64,000 nt of DNA from Artocarpus heterophyllus (taxonomy: Eukaryota > Streptophyta > Magnoliopsida > Rosales > Moraceae): positions 31,091,346-31,155,345 of the forward strand of contig CM046350.1 of assembly GCA_025403435.1 (NCBI GenBank), given 5' to 3'. The notes beneath the pieces are model-generated. The model had not been told where the DNA came from. It searched no databases and was given only the letters and a program-made list of their open reading frames with translations. Shown here one piece after another: positions 1 through 11,735 of the stretch. The first letter of the stretch is position 1, and every line of letters starts with the position of its first letter. The position numbers were made by a program, and so were the translations under genes.

Positions 1-209
1 GAATCACGCATTTGTTGGTCTGGTTGTCGCATGCAATTCCCTCAATGGGCCTCCATGCAATAGCTTGAGCCAAAGTTGCTTGAATCAACCCAACAAGCGT
101 TTCTTTAAACTTCTTCGCACGAGCTCTCGTAACCGAACCAATGGGAACTTGAATTGGATCTGAATATGTCTCCCACGTGCTCTTGCTTGTGCTAACGATG
201 TCCTCATCA
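1..209 (-). repeat. LTR-1, 3' LTR of element A1 (cut by window edge)
   Basis: Only the polyprotein-proximal quarter of the LTR is present. It ends GATGTCCTCATCA at 209, the reverse complement of the LTR-1 start TGATGAGGACATC. The reverse-strand reading frame through it gives the polyprotein tail with [13 protein letters not shown]. On its inner side lies the polypurine tract AAGAGGAGGGGAA (minus strand, 210-222). Confidence 0.9.
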
Positions 210-2869
210 TTCCCCTCCTCTTGAGAAGGATTTGTCCTCAAATCGTCGCCTGCATCAAAAGGACTTAGGTCAGAAACATTAAAAGAGGCACTTACACCAT
301 ACTTACCTGGCAAGTCTAACTTGTACGCATTATCGTTGATCCTTTCGAGAACTTGAAAAGGACCGTCCCCTCTAGGCAATAGCTTGGATTTCCTTTGTTT
401 TGAAAACCGTTCCTTGCGTAAGGGCAACCACACCCAATCACCGGGCTCGAAGACGCGCTTGTGACGCCCTTTATTGGCTTGTTCAGCATATTGTTTAGTC
501 CTTCACTCGATGTTGAGCCTTGCCTTCTCGTGTATCTGCTTAACAAGATCATCTTTTCTTTTTCCATCTAAATTCACATGCTTAGACAAAGGTAATGGCA
601 TTAAATCCAAAGGAGTTAAAGGATTAAAACCATAAACAATTTCAAACAGTGAAAATTGAGTAGCAGAATGAACAGATCGATTATAAGCAAACTCAACATG
701 TGGTAAACACTCCTCCCATGTTTTGATGTTCTTTTTAATGACAGCCCTCAACAAAGTAGACAAGGTTCTATTCACAACTTCTGTTTGACCATCTGTTTGA
801 GGGTGACAAGTAGTTGAAAACAATAGCTTAGTCCCTAACTTAGCCCACAAAGTCTTCCAAAAGTAGCTTAAGAACTTGGTGTCCCTATCAGAAACAATTG
901 TCCTAGGCATACCATGAAGTCTGACAATTTCCCTAAAGAACAAATCAGCAACATTGGAAGCATCATCTGTCTTGTGCCATGGAATAAAATGAGCCATCTT
1001 GGAAAACCTATCCACAACCACAAATATCGAGTCTCTTCCCCGTTTAGACCTAGGTAAACCTAACACAAAATCCATCGAAATATCAATCCAGGGTTCACTA
1101 GGTATTGGTAAAGGGGTGTATAAACCATGGGGCTGCACTCTTGATTTAGCCTGCCTACAAGTTACACATCTACCACAAAGCCTCTCAACATCTCTTTTCA
1201 TATGTGGCCAATAGAAGTGTTCCTGCAAAATAGGCAAAGTCTTCAATACCCCAAAATGTCCCATCAATCCTCCCCCATGGGATTCTCTCACTAGTAAATC
1301 TCTTAATGAACAATTAGGCACACATAATTTATTCTCCCGAAACAAGTATCCCTCATGCTTAAAGTACTTACCACTAGCAAATCTCTCACAAGCTTGATAC
1401 TCAGTACTAAAGTCACGATCATCAGCATATAACTCTTTAATGTGTTCAAAACCCAGTAGTTTAGCATTAAGAGTTGAGATTAAGACATACCTGCGAGAAA
1501 GTGCATCGGCAACGACGTTTTCCTTACCTTGCTTGTAGCGAATGACATACGGAAACGTCTCTATGAATTCTACCCAACGAGCATGCCTCTTGTTCAGCTT
1601 GTGCTGGCCCTTCAAGTGTTTCAGGGACTCATGATCGGTGTGAATCACGAACTCCTTAGGCCATAGGTAGTGCTACCACGTCTCTAATGCCCGAACCAAT
1701 GCATACATCTCTTTATCATAAGTTGGGTAATTAAGAGTTGCCCCATTCAGCTTCTCACTGAAATATGCTATTGGTCTCCCTTCCTGCATTAAAACAGCAC
1801 CAATTCCAACACCTGAAGCATCACATTCAATCTCAAAAGTTTTGGAAAAATTAGGTAAGGATAACAATGGAGCATTAGTCAACTTCTCCTTGAGTAGCTG
1901 AAATGCCTTTTCTTGCTCTTCTCCCCATCTAAACCCAACATTCTTCTTGATGACTTCAGTCAGTGGTGCGGCTATAGTACTGAAATCTTTCACAAACTGC
2001 CGGTAGAAACTAGCAAGTCCATGAAAACTCCGTACGTTTCTGACACTAGTTGGACTCGGCCACTCCTGGATGGCTCGCACCTTTTCTTCATCAACCTGTA
2101 TACCTTGAGCACTAACAACAAAACCAAGAAACACAAGCTTATCTGTGCAAAAGGTACACTTCTTGAGGTTAGCATACAACTTTTCCTTCCGTAAAACATC
2201 TAAAACAAGTTTCAAATGTTCAATATGATCATCCAAATTGCTGCTATAGATAAGGATATCATCAAAATAAACAACGACAAATTTTCCAATAAAATCTCGC
2301 AAAACATGGTTCATTAAACGTATAAATGTGCTAGTCTCATTGGTTAAACCGAAAGGCACTACCAACCACTCATACAAGCCTTGTTTTGTTTTGAAAGCCG
2401 TCTTCCACTCGTCTCCCTCTTTCATGCGAATTTGATGATATCCACTCTTCAGATCAATTTTAGAAAACACACAAGCACCATGCAATTCATCTAACATGTC
2501 ATCCAAGCGAGGAATGGGATGTCGATACTTTACTGTGATGTTGTTGATGGCTCGACGATCAACGCACATCCTCCAAGTCCCATCTTTCTTAGGCACAAGT
2601 AAAACTGGTACGGCGCACGGGCTCATGCTTTCTCTCACGTGTCCCTTCTCCATCAACTCACTTACCTGCCGTTGGAGTTCCTTTCTCTCCTCGGGATTAC
2701 TTCTATAGGCTGGTCGGTTTGGAATTGTAGCTCCAGGTATGAAGTCGATTTGATGTTCAATCCCGCGGATTGGTGGTAAACCTTGCGGTGTTTCCTCGGG
2801 AAAGATTTCCTCATATTCCTGAAAAAGAGAAAGAATAGAACTATGCAAGGTGGAATCAAGATCGTTAGT
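210..2869 (-). pseudogene. Element A1 pol remnant: RT, RNase H, integrase (degenerate)
   Basis: Reverse-strand Ty3/gypsy pol. Read in element direction it holds the RT fingers and palm ([14 protein letters not shown], then YFDDILIYS near 2250-2280), RNase H ([15 protein letters not shown], then [10 protein letters not shown] near 1500-1520), an integrase zinc finger ([10 protein letters not shown]...[11 protein letters not shown], 1160-1290), the integrase core ([26 protein letters not shown]) and a GPF/Y module ([21 protein letters not shown]). The frame is open except for a CAG-to-TAG change at about 1670-1672 (after ALETW, end of RNase H) and a CGA-to-TGA change at about 500-502 (after KARLNIE). 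The same TAG is present in the second copy near 51523. Its CRM-clade resemblance is recalled, not tested. The reading frame runs on into the LTR at 1-209. Confidence 0.9.
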
Positions 2870-3188
2870 TGATATGAACCCACCTACCATATGATATGAA
2901 CCCACCTAACTCCACCCCAAAAGCTAGCTTGTGAGGGGAGGATTGTGAACTCATATATATAACACCCAAGACCACCCTCTCTAACCGATGTGGGACACAT
3001 CATTCCCGATCCTTTTAGACTGCACGTCCTTGTGCCAACTCCGTCGTTAACCCACATGAGCAGCAGGGAACCTTTGTACATGCGCCCACCGACCAGTAGA
3101 GGTTCGACTCTGATGCCATATGATATGAACCCACCAAACTCTACCCCAAAAGCTAGCTTTTGGGGTGGAGTTAGGTGGGTCCATATCA
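2870..3188 (-). mobile_element. Rearranged TRIM (miniature LTR element) in A1 pol
   Basis: A non-coding miniature LTR element splits the linker between protease and RT. It contains 17 bp of one LTR (2870-2886), one full 111-bp LTR (2892-3002), an internal region of about 118 bp with a degenerate initiator-Met primer site, and a third LTR that begins at 3121 but turns back on itself at the AGCTAGCT centre. The result is a near-perfect 68-bp palindrome at 3121-3188. Flanks TTAGT (2865-2869) and TAAGT (3189-3193) fit a decayed 5-bp target duplication. The identical rearranged structure recurs at 52724-53042. Confidence 0.88.
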
Positions 3189-5128
3189 TAAGTGTTTAAT
3201 AACGCCTCCTTGTACATGAGTAAAATCATCGGCTGATTAGAAAACAAAGCTTTTCTCACATCACTCTCTCTTGCATAAAAGTTTATTTTTCACTCTATTT
3301 TTACCTTATTGGCCAAATCTTCTTTTGTACTTGCTCTCTCAATGTTCTCTCCTTTGCTCTCCTTTTTCTCGGCCCCTCTATCTTTTTTCCTCTCTGGCCA
3401 AGCTCTCTCTCTGCACTCCAACACTCATTATTTTCGCTCCCTTTCTCTCTCTTTTTCTCATTCTCTCCTTTTTGTTCACTCTCCTTTTGTAACCAAACTT
3501 GATCTTCATGAACCTGTTTTGGTGCCATTGGTACAAGAGTGAATGGTCTCTGGTTGTGCACAAGAGAATATTTATTGGTGTAGCCATCATGTTTGACTCG
3601 ATGATCAAATTGCCATGGTCGACCTAGTAACAAGTGCCCGGCTTCCATTGGAACTACATCGCACAAAACTTCATCTTCGTATCTACCAATGCGAAATGAA
3701 ATTAATGCCTGTTTAGTTACCTTCACTTCACCACTATTATTCAACCATTGCAACTTGTAAGGTCGAGGATGTTTGGTCGTTTGTTAGCCCTAATTTGTCA
3801 ACCATAGTACTGCTAGCAATGTTCGTACAACTCCCTCCATCTATTATCACACTACATACCTTGTTCTGCACGTGGCACCTAGTATGAAAAATGTTCTCAC
3901 GTTGCTGTTCTTCTTCCTCTTTGGCTTGTACACTAAGGGCTCGTCGAGTGACCAACAATTCACCTTGGACAGCACACTCCTCCTCATCCACATCCTCCAA
4001 TGGTGGCATGGAGTCCTCGTCCGATTCGTCATCCGTAACAACCTCTCCGTCGTCCCGTAACACCATCACCCTTTTGTTCAAACATTGGCTTGAGATGTGA
4101 CCCCTGCCTTGGCATTTGAAACATTTAATATCACGGTTTTGAGAAGTGGATGAATCATATTTACCTTGGTTTGAAGGGCTAGCCGTGGCTGCTTTTGGCT
4201 CAAACTTTGGCCTAGCAACCGATTTCTCTTCTCTCTTCCCATAATTCGGCTTCCATGAAGAAGGTGACTAACTAACATTTGCACGTGAGCTACCCCTCCT
4301 CTTGAGCTACTGCTCTACTGTGATGGCCATGTGCAACATGTCTTCTAACTCTACATAGTGTTGCATCTCCACCCTATCTTGAATATCTGGATTTAGCCCT
4401 TGCAAAAATCTTGCCATGGTTGCTTCTCGATCTTCTTCAACATTGGCTCGTATCATGGCTATTTCCATTTCTTGATAATATTCCTCCACACTCCTATTTC
4501 CTTGTCTAAGTCCTTGCAACTTTTTGTACAATTCCCGATAGTAATGGCTGGGTACAAATCGCTTTCTCATCACCGTTTTCATCTCCTCCAATGTCTCAAT
4601 CGGGTGTTCTCGGTTCTGTCGCCTATTCATTACCAACTGATCCCACCATACAACCGCATAATCAGAGAACTCAATTGCAGCAAGCTTAACTTTCTTTAAC
4701 TCTGAATAGTTATGGCAATCAAACACTAGCTCCACTTTCTTCTCCCACTCTAGGTAAGCTCCGGGGTCATTTTTCCCTTGGAATGGCGGAATCTTCATTT
4801 TAATACCTCCCATATTATTGTCTTCCCGGTTCCTAGCTTCTCTATTCCCATTGCCACGCCTAAATCTGCCCCTCTTTATCGGTGGTTCCTCCAACTCTTC
4901 TAATTCATCTACCTCCGAAAGATCACATCCACCCCTCCACCTATTTTGCATGTTTTGTGGCTGCCTATTGCGTGTTCTAGCATCAACCTAATCTAATCTC
5001 TCATGAATGGGCTCTAGAGCTCGCATCAACAACCGTTCCATTTGCCTCATTAATGCTTGCAACTGAAGATTGGGAACGTTTTGTTGTGGAAGATCATCTT
5101 CGGCTTCTCTTTCTTGATTTGGATTCAT
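3189..5128 (-). pseudogene. Element A1 gag and protease remnant (gag type 2)
   Basis: Reverse-strand remnant starting at an ATG at 5126-5128 (MNPNQEREAEDD). In element order: N-terminal coil with PNLQLQALM and EPIHERLD, an acidic and Arg/Gly-rich spacer (GRFRRGNGNREARN), the retrotransposon gag core ([19 protein letters not shown]...YAVVWWDQL), a CCHC knuckle ([10 protein letters not shown]), then the protease (IIDGGSCTNIAS near 3830-3850; [10 protein letters not shown]) and a Lys/Glu-rich linker. Lesions include a stop in the coil (GAG to TAG near 4988, this copy only), a stop after TVEQ near 4305 (shared with the other copy), a frameshift near 4290 and another near 3780 (CGTTTGTTAGCCC). Related to but clearly distinct from the type-1 gag of D. 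Confidence 0.88.
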
Positions 5129-5274
5129 TTTTTTTAAACATGCAAAACAACGTTAGATAATAAAGGACCTTACTTCTCTCCCTCACGTGTTTCACTCTAT
5201 CACTTGGTCACTCCATTCACTCGTGTTTCACTCGAATAATTGGCTTTTACCCTTGAATGTTCTCACCACTCTTG
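5129..5274 (-). other. Element A1 5' leader, inner part
   Basis: Untranslated leader between the gag ATG and the insertion point of B1. It contains CTCACGTGTTTCACTC-type repeats on the plus strand, also seen in the leaders of B1, D, G and H. It ends at TCTTG (5270-5274), the left target-site duplicate of B1. The leader resumes at 9634. Confidence 0.7.
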
Positions 5275-5328
5275 TGATACGAACCACGCCAAGAACTGAC
5301 GCGACCCTAACCAAAGTTGGTTTCCAAG

Positions 5329-8300
5329 TTGGTCTCCCTTCCTGCATTAAAACAGCACCAATTCCAACACCTGAAGCATCACATTCAATCTCAAAAGTTT
5401 TGGAAAAATTAGGTAAAGATAACAATGGAGCATTTGTCAATTTCTCCTTGAGTAGCTGAAATGCCCTTTCTTGCTCTTCTCCCCATCTAAACCCAACGTT
5501 CTTTTTGATCACTTCAGTCAGTGGTGCGGCTATAGTACTGAAATCTTTCACAAACCGCCGGTAGAAACTAGCAAGTCCATGAAAACTCCGTACGTTTCCC
5601 ACACTAGTTGGACTCGGCCACTCCTGGATGGCTCACACCTTTTCTTCATCAACTTGTATACCTTGAGCACTAACAACAAAACCAAGAAACACAAGCTTAT
5701 CTGTGCAAAAGGTACATTTCTTGAGGTTAGCATACAACTTTTCCTTCCGTAAAACATCTAAAACAAGTTTCAAATGTTCAATATGTTCATCCAAATTGCT
5801 GCTATAGACAAGGATATCATCAAAATAAACAACGACAAATTTTCCAATAAAAGCTCGCAAAACATGGTTCATTAAACGCATAAATGTGCTAGGCGCATTG
5901 GTTAAACCGAAAGGCATTACCAACCACTCACAAGCCTTGTTTTGTTTTGAAAGCCGTCTTCCACTCGTCTCCCTCTTTCATGCGAATTTGATGATATCCA
6001 CTCTTCAGATCAATTTTAGAAAACGCACAAGCACCATGCAATTCATCTAACATGTCATCCAAGCGAGGAATGGGATGTCGATACTTTACTGTGATGTTGT
6101 TGATGGCTCGACAATCAACGCACATCCTCCAAGTCCCATCTTTCTTAGGCACAAGTAAAACTGGTACGGCGCACGGGCACATGCTTTCTCTCACGTGTCC
6201 CTTCTCCATCAACTCATTTACCTGCCGTTGGAGTTCCTTTGTCTCCTCAGGATTACTCCTATAGGCTGGTCGGTTTGGGATTGTAGCTCTAGGTATGAAG
6301 TCGATTTGATGTTCAATCCCGCGGATTGGAGGTAAACCTTGCGGTGTTTCCTCGGGAAAGATATCCTCATAATCCTGCAAAAGAGAAACAACAGAACTAT
6401 GCAAGGTGGAATCAAGATCGTTAGTGTTTAATAATGCCTCCTTGTACATGAGTAAAATCAAATGCTGATTAGAAAACAGAGCTCTTCTCACATCACTCTT
6501 TCTTGCATAAAAGTTTGTTTTTCTCTCTACTTTTCTCTCATTGGCTGATTGTGAATTCTTTTCAGCCCTCTCAATTTTCTCTCCATTGCTCTCTTTGCTC
6601 TCCTTTTTCTCGGCCATCTCTTCTTTTTTTCTCTCACTGGCCGAACTCTCTCTCTGCACTCCCACTCTTGATTTTTCTTCGCTCCTCATTTTTTTATCAC
6701 TTTCTCTCTGTAAGCTCACTTGGTCTTCATAGACCTGTTTTGGTGTTAATGGAACAAGAGTAATCTTCTTTTGATTGTGAACAAATGAGTACTTGTTGGT
6801 GAAGCCATCATGCTTAACTCGCCGATCAAATTGGCATGGTCTGCCTAATAATAAGTGCCCAGCTTGCATTGGAACCACATCGCACAAAACTTCATCTTCA
6901 TATCTTCCAATGCGAAAAGGAACTAACACCTGTTTATGCACCTTTACCTCACCAGTATCGTTTAACCATTGCAATTTATATGGTCGAGGATGCTTAATTG
7001 TTGGCAGCCCTAACTTCTCTACCATGGTTGTGCTAGCAACATTAGTACAACTCCCACCATCAATAATCACACTACATACCTTGTTTTGAACGTGGCACCT
7101 AGTGTGGAAGATGTTTTCCCGTTGCACCTCTTCATCTTCTTCTTTGGCTTGCACACTTAAAGCTCTCCTTGTGACCAACAATTCTCCTTGGACAGCGCAC
7201 TCCTCATCGTCGGCATCCTCTAATGAAGGCATAGAATCATTGTCCGAATCCTCCTCGGTTTCAATGTCTCCATTGTCCCGCATCACCATAACTCGTTTGT
7301 TCGGACATTGGCTTGCTATATGACCCCTGCCTTGACATTTAAAACATTTAATATCACGAGTCTGAGTAGTGGAAGAATCGGATTTACCTTGATTCCCATG
7401 GCTGGCCACCTCTTGTTTTTGGTCGATCTTTGGCTTGGGGTTGGATTGCTTCTCATCCCTCTTCCATTGGTTAATTTTCCAAGCCGATGTACTCGGGTTT
7501 TGGCTAGGACGTGTGCTACTGCCCCTCCTCATAAGTTGATTCTCAATTTTAATAGCCATGTGCACCATGTCCTCCAACTCCACATAATGTTGTAACTCAA
7601 CGGCATTGTGAATTTCTCGGTTCAAACCCGCCAAAAACCTTGCCATTGTAGCCTCCCGATCCTCCTCTATATTAGCCCGAATCATCATAACCTCCATCTC
7701 CTTATAGTACTCCTCTACACTCCGGTTGCCCTGCTTAAGGTTTTGTAGTTTGTTCTACAACTCCCGGTAGTAGTAAGTTCATACAAATCGCTTCCTCATC
7801 ACGGTCTTCATCTCTTCCCATGACTCAATAGGTCGCTCTCTATTTCGTCGTCTGTTTATAACAAGTTGATCCCACCAAGTAATAGCATAATCAGAAAATT
7901 CAATTACAGCCAATTTTACCTTCTTCGCCTCAGAATAGTAGTGGCAGTCAAAGATGAACTCCATTTTCTTCTCCCATTCTAGGTACGCTTTTGGATTGGA
8001 TTTGCCTTGAAATGATGGTATCTTCATTTTTATGCCTCTCAAACTATCATCTTCCCGGTTCCTAACTCCTCTATCCCGTCCAAATCTTCGGTGACTACCC
8101 GCTGAATCTTCTCCTTCGTCAAACTCTTCCCCATCAATCCTAGAGTAGTCATCAACCTCTCCTCTAACCGAAACCCTTTCTCGCCTACGCGCATGAGGAA
8201 CATGTTGTGGCTGTTCCACACGTGCATTCTCTATCCGGTCTATCCTCTCATGAAGCTGTCCTATCTCTCCCCTCAACAATCGCCTCATCTCCCCCATCAT

Positions 8301-8372
8301 CGCTTCCATAAGAAGTTTTGGGTCTGCTGCACCCGAGGTACCCTCAATAGTGTTCTTGCTGTTGTTTGACAT
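5329..8372 (-). pseudogene. Element B1 gag-protease-RT remnant (gag type 1)
   Basis: Reverse-strand polyprotein starting at the ATG at 8370-8372 ([11 protein letters not shown]). Gag core [19 protein letters not shown] and YAITWWDQL at 7850-8020; CCHC knuckle [15 protein letters not shown] near 7300-7345; protease [12 protein letters not shown] near 7050; a Lys/Glu/Ser-rich linker at 6510-6710; RT with [14 protein letters not shown] and YFDDILVYS (near 5810). It stops abruptly in RNase H ([19 protein letters not shown]) at 5329. Lesions: stops after KRFV and ELY near 7755-7780, a 2-bp deletion near 5930 that breaks YEWLV, and a stop in KV*A near 5636. One internal stretch, 5928-7697, remains open for 589 codons. 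Confidence 0.92.
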
Positions 8373-8819
8373 TTTCCAAGGACCTTACCACACTCCCTTA
8401 CGTGTTTCACTCGTGAAATGGTTCACTCAATTTCACTCGTGCTTACACTCAATACTTTTGGCTTTTGTCCACTCAAAAGCTCTCGCCTCTATGCCTTTTT
8501 CCACTCTTTAATTCTCACTCAGTTCCTATAAAACTAGTCAAATCAATATCAAAAATTTCCTTGACAATTACAAATAGATTACCAAAGAGACAAGACTATA
8601 ACAGAAACAAAAGGTTTAGGCTTTCAGAATCACACCCAAAAGGAACAAAATTTGAACAATTTTTTTTGGTCTATGCAAGGAATTCAATTTTGGATTCCTT
8701 AAACGATGAATAACAAGAATCTGAAATAAACCGACTTTGATAATGGAAATCAAAACTCACGAACAACTGAAACAAACATAAACTAACAGAACGGATAAGC
8801 AAAACCTGATTAGAACCTC
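8373..8819 (-). other. Element B1 5' leader
   Basis: Untranslated leader of about 450 bases between primer site and gag ATG. It is AT-rich, with the shared CGTGTTTCACTCGTGAAATGG motif just upstream of gag. No ORF of note is visible. Confidence 0.75.
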
Positions 8820-8831
8820 GCTCTGATACCA
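8820..8831 (-). other. Primer-binding site (initiator-Met tRNA), B1
   Basis: The minus strand reads TGGTATCAGAGC two bases inside the 5' LTR end (TTCGTATCA-TT-TGGTATCAGAGC). This is the standard complement of the 3' end of plant initiator-Met tRNA. Confidence 0.92.
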
Positions 8832-8833
8832 AA

Positions 8834-9633
8834 TGATACGAACCACGCCAAGAACTGACGCGACCCTAACCGAAGTTGGTTTCCAAGATCAAATTTTCTA
8901 ACCGGTTTTGATTGGAACCGCGACCCGATGCCCAACAAGAAGCTCCAACCTTGGTAAGTGAGGACGCCACAATCAGCTTTGGAGAGACCGATTGATAAGT
9001 CTTGGTATGTGAGGACGCCACAATCAGCTATGGATGGACTGATTGATAAGTCAATGAACGCCACGGAAATTTCCGATAAGTTCGAATAGTTCGTTTAGGA
9101 ACTAAAGAGAATTAAACCTCAAAATTATGTGTTATTACTTGTCCCCAATTGATTGAAATTCGTTACAATATATAGGGGTTCCTATGCGAATTTTCAGCCC
9201 CTAATTCCCATGGAATTTCGGGAAAATCATTTACCAAATGTCAAATCTAAACTAAATAAGGAAAGTTCCCTTAATGGCTTAAAAGCCTTACAATAATAGA
9301 AATAACACAAACGCAAAAAGGAAACTAGACATTAAAAGGTAAATAAGCTGATTCTTCTCGCCATGTGTCGCCTCAAAACGGGGAGGTAACTGAAATGGAA
9401 ATTACTCAATCCCTTCTAGAGCTTGAATCACGCATTTGTTGGTTTGATTTTCGCTTGCAATTCCCTCAATGGGCCTCCATGCAATGGCTTGAGCCCAAGT
9501 TGCTTGAATCAGCCCAATAAGCGTTTCTTTAAACTTCTTCGCATGAGCTCTCGTAACCGGACCAATGGGAACTTGAATTGGATCTGAATAAGTCTCCCAC
9601 GTGCTCTTGCTTGTGCTAACGATGTCCTCATCA
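8834..9633 (-). repeat. LTR-1, 5' LTR of B1
   Basis: 800 bp, TGATACGAACC...GTCCTCATCA on the plus strand. It carries two copies of the ~51-bp U5 repeat (TTGGTAAGTGAGGACGCC... and TTGGTATGTGAGGACGCC...) and a TATA-like motif (TATATAGGGG read on plus) near 9168. Confidence 0.92.
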
Positions 9634-10153
9634 TCTTGGCTTTTTTTTTTTTAACTCGCTTATTCTCTCTTTCAGTTCTTTTGGAATTACACAAACAACA
9701 ATAAAATCTATCCGGCAACAAATTCAGCAACACGTTTTGATACGCAGTTCAAAATGAAGCAATTTTTTTTTTTACTGTGAGGTGAGGTCATATTTGGACA
9801 CCTGGACACTCAAACAAAGGAAATGAAACAAAAAAAATTTTAAGGAGGGTTTCCAGACTCTTTTTTTTTGGATCCTCTTGATTTTTCTTTTCTTTTCTTT
9901 TCTTTTTGTTTTTTTTTTCTTTTGTTTTCTTTTCTTCTTTTTCTTTTTTTTTTTTTGTGAAATTCGGCGAGAACAAGAATAATAAACCAAGAAACACAGA
10001 ACAGGAAACTACCACCTAAACTCGAAACCCAAGCTACTAGTTACCCGAAACCAAACTAACCAACTTTTTTTTTTTTTGAACGGAATAGAACCTAAGTAAT
10101 AAATTAGAATTCAAAAACAAATAAAGATAGACAAACCTGAGGCTAGAACCGAG
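9634..10153 (-). other. Element A1 5' leader, outer part
   Basis: This continues the A1 leader beyond B1. It begins with the right TCTTG duplicate and is dominated by long T-runs and TTTTC repeats on the plus strand (9649-9660, 9762-9773, 9859-9955, 10063-10077), which are purine tracts in the element RNA. Apparent Lys-rich reading frames here come only from this low complexity. The same leader type is seen next to element I at 39215-39333. Confidence 0.75.
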
Positions 10154-10165
10154 GCTCTGATATCA
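10154..10165 (-). other. Primer-binding site of A1 (variant)
   Basis: The minus strand reads TGATATCAGAGC, one base different from TGGTATCAGAGC, two bases inside the LTR-2 end at 10168. Confidence 0.8.
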
Positions 10166-10167
10166 AA

Positions 10168-10959
10168 TGATAAGAACCTCGCCAATATACTGACGAAACC
10201 CGTTATCAATAAGAAGGAACCAAGACCGTTTCTACTCAGATTTGGATGAAAGTCACCGCGACCCGTTGCTTATATCAAGGCAAGAACCTTGGTATATCGA
10301 AGACGCCACAATCAAGGATGGAAGCTTGATTGATAAGTCAGGTTTGAATGCCCGGATTGATCCGATGAGTTCGTGTAGTTCGTCAAAGAACCAAAGAAAG
10401 CATTTTCTCTCTCAAAAAAATAAACATTCATTGATTCTCCATTAACCTTGGGAACGCCTATTTATAGGCCAAAATTACAAAGTGTTGCCCAAAAAGAAAA
10501 GTTGACAAATTCAAACATAATTACTAAGCCTAAAATAAAAACCAAAAGAAAGGAAAGTCTTAATCACTGATTTTCATCCATTTACACGCCCAACAATAAA
10601 AGGAAAGTGCAATTAATCCTCGTCAACAATTTGCATAAATGATTAGCTGCGTGTGTGCCAAAATGGGAAGGTTTCCGAAAGTCTTCCATTGACTTGATCT
10701 TGCAAAATTTGAGCTGATTTCAATCAGGCTTGACTCATCTGGATTCTTCTAGAACTTGGATCAAATTGACGCACCGTTGTGGTTGACGTGGGCCTGGGTC
10801 AATGGGCTTGCACAAATTTTCTTGATTCCAGATTTCGTGAATCAACCCATTTAGTGCTTCCTTGAATTTCTTAGCTCGGGCTCTTGTGACTGGTCCAACA
10901 GGAATTTGTATTGGGTCAACCACCTTCCATGCATTTGAGCTCCCTAAGTCTCTAAATCA
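10168..10959 (-). repeat. LTR-2, 5' LTR of A1
   Basis: 792 bp, beginning TGATAAGAACCTCGCC and ending CTCTAAATCA on the plus strand. The inner portion at 10745-10923 reads, on minus, as a polyprotein tail with [23 protein letters not shown]. It is followed by GGAAG (10960-10964), where type-3 element E resumes. Its 3' partner LTR is of the other type (LTR-1), so A1 is chimeric. Confidence 0.85.
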
Positions 10960-11735
10960 GGAAGTTGCACAAATGTGGCCAGCACCGAGTTCATGAAGAA
11001 ATTGGCGTTACCTACCTTGAAGCATCCAAGGCCATACTGGCTTCAATGGTTGAATGATTGTGGTGAGATCAAGGTTACTAGACTGGTGATGGTGGTGTTT
11101 TCTATTGGAAAGTATGAGGACAAGGTGCTTTGTGATGTTGTGCCCATGCATGCATGTCACCTCTTGTTGGGAAGACCGTGGCAGTTCGATCGACGAACCG
11201 CACATGACGGTTTCACCAATAGGTACTCTTTTACCATGAATAAACAGCCAATGTCACTTGTACCATTGACTCCAACACAAGTTCTTGAAGATCAATTAAA
11301 AATGCAAAGAGCGAGTGAAAAAGAAAAGAGAAAAAGAAGGAGGCTGAACATAAGAGGAAAGAAAAAGAGAGGAGAGAAAAAGAGAGTGTGAAAAATAAGA
11401 GAGAAAAAGAGAAAGGAGAGAGTTCAACCTTAATGTGTGCGAGAGAAGAGAAATACAATTTCATTGCAAAGAAAAGTGAGATCAAGAGAGCTTTAATTTC
11501 TCATCAGCCCCTTATAGTACTAATGTACAAAGAGGCCCTTGTAAACACTAATGATCTCGCTGGTTCTTTGCCAAGCAATGTTGTTTCCCTTTTGCAGGAG
11601 TTCGAGGATGTATTTCCTGAAGAGTTGTTTCAAGGCTTACCTCTAATTCGAGGAATTGAGCATCAAATTGTCTTCATACCTGGTGCTTCAGTTCCAAACC
11701 GGCCTGCCTATATGAGTAATCCTGAGGAGACAAGG

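Larger units (their letters stand above)
1..5274. repeat. Left copy of a ~5.3-kb duplicated segment (period ~49.85 kb)
   Basis: This stretch matches 49854-55128 base for base apart from roughly 1-2% substitutions counted by eye on several lines and a 1-bp change of offset (49853 at the left, 49854 after about 1.9 kb). Both copies hold the same partial LTR, the same pol nonsense codon, the same rearranged TRIM and the same gag lesions, and both end at the pentamer TCTTG followed by the end of an LTR-1. Sharing of inactivating lesions and nested insertions argues for duplication of DNA and against two separate transpositions. Confidence 0.85.
5275..9633 (-). mobile_element. Element B1: LTR-1 retrotransposon inserted in A1 leader, internally deleted
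   Basis: Left flank TCTTG (5270-5274) and right flank TCTTG (9634-9638) form a perfect 5-bp target duplication. The left (3') LTR is cut to its first 54 bp (5275-5328) and joined directly to RT/RNase H sequence, so the rest of the 3' LTR, the integrase and part of RNase H have been deleted. The 5' side is complete: gag-protease-RT, leader, primer site and an 800-bp LTR. The equivalent undeleted insertion starts at 55129 in the other copy. Confidence 0.9.
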
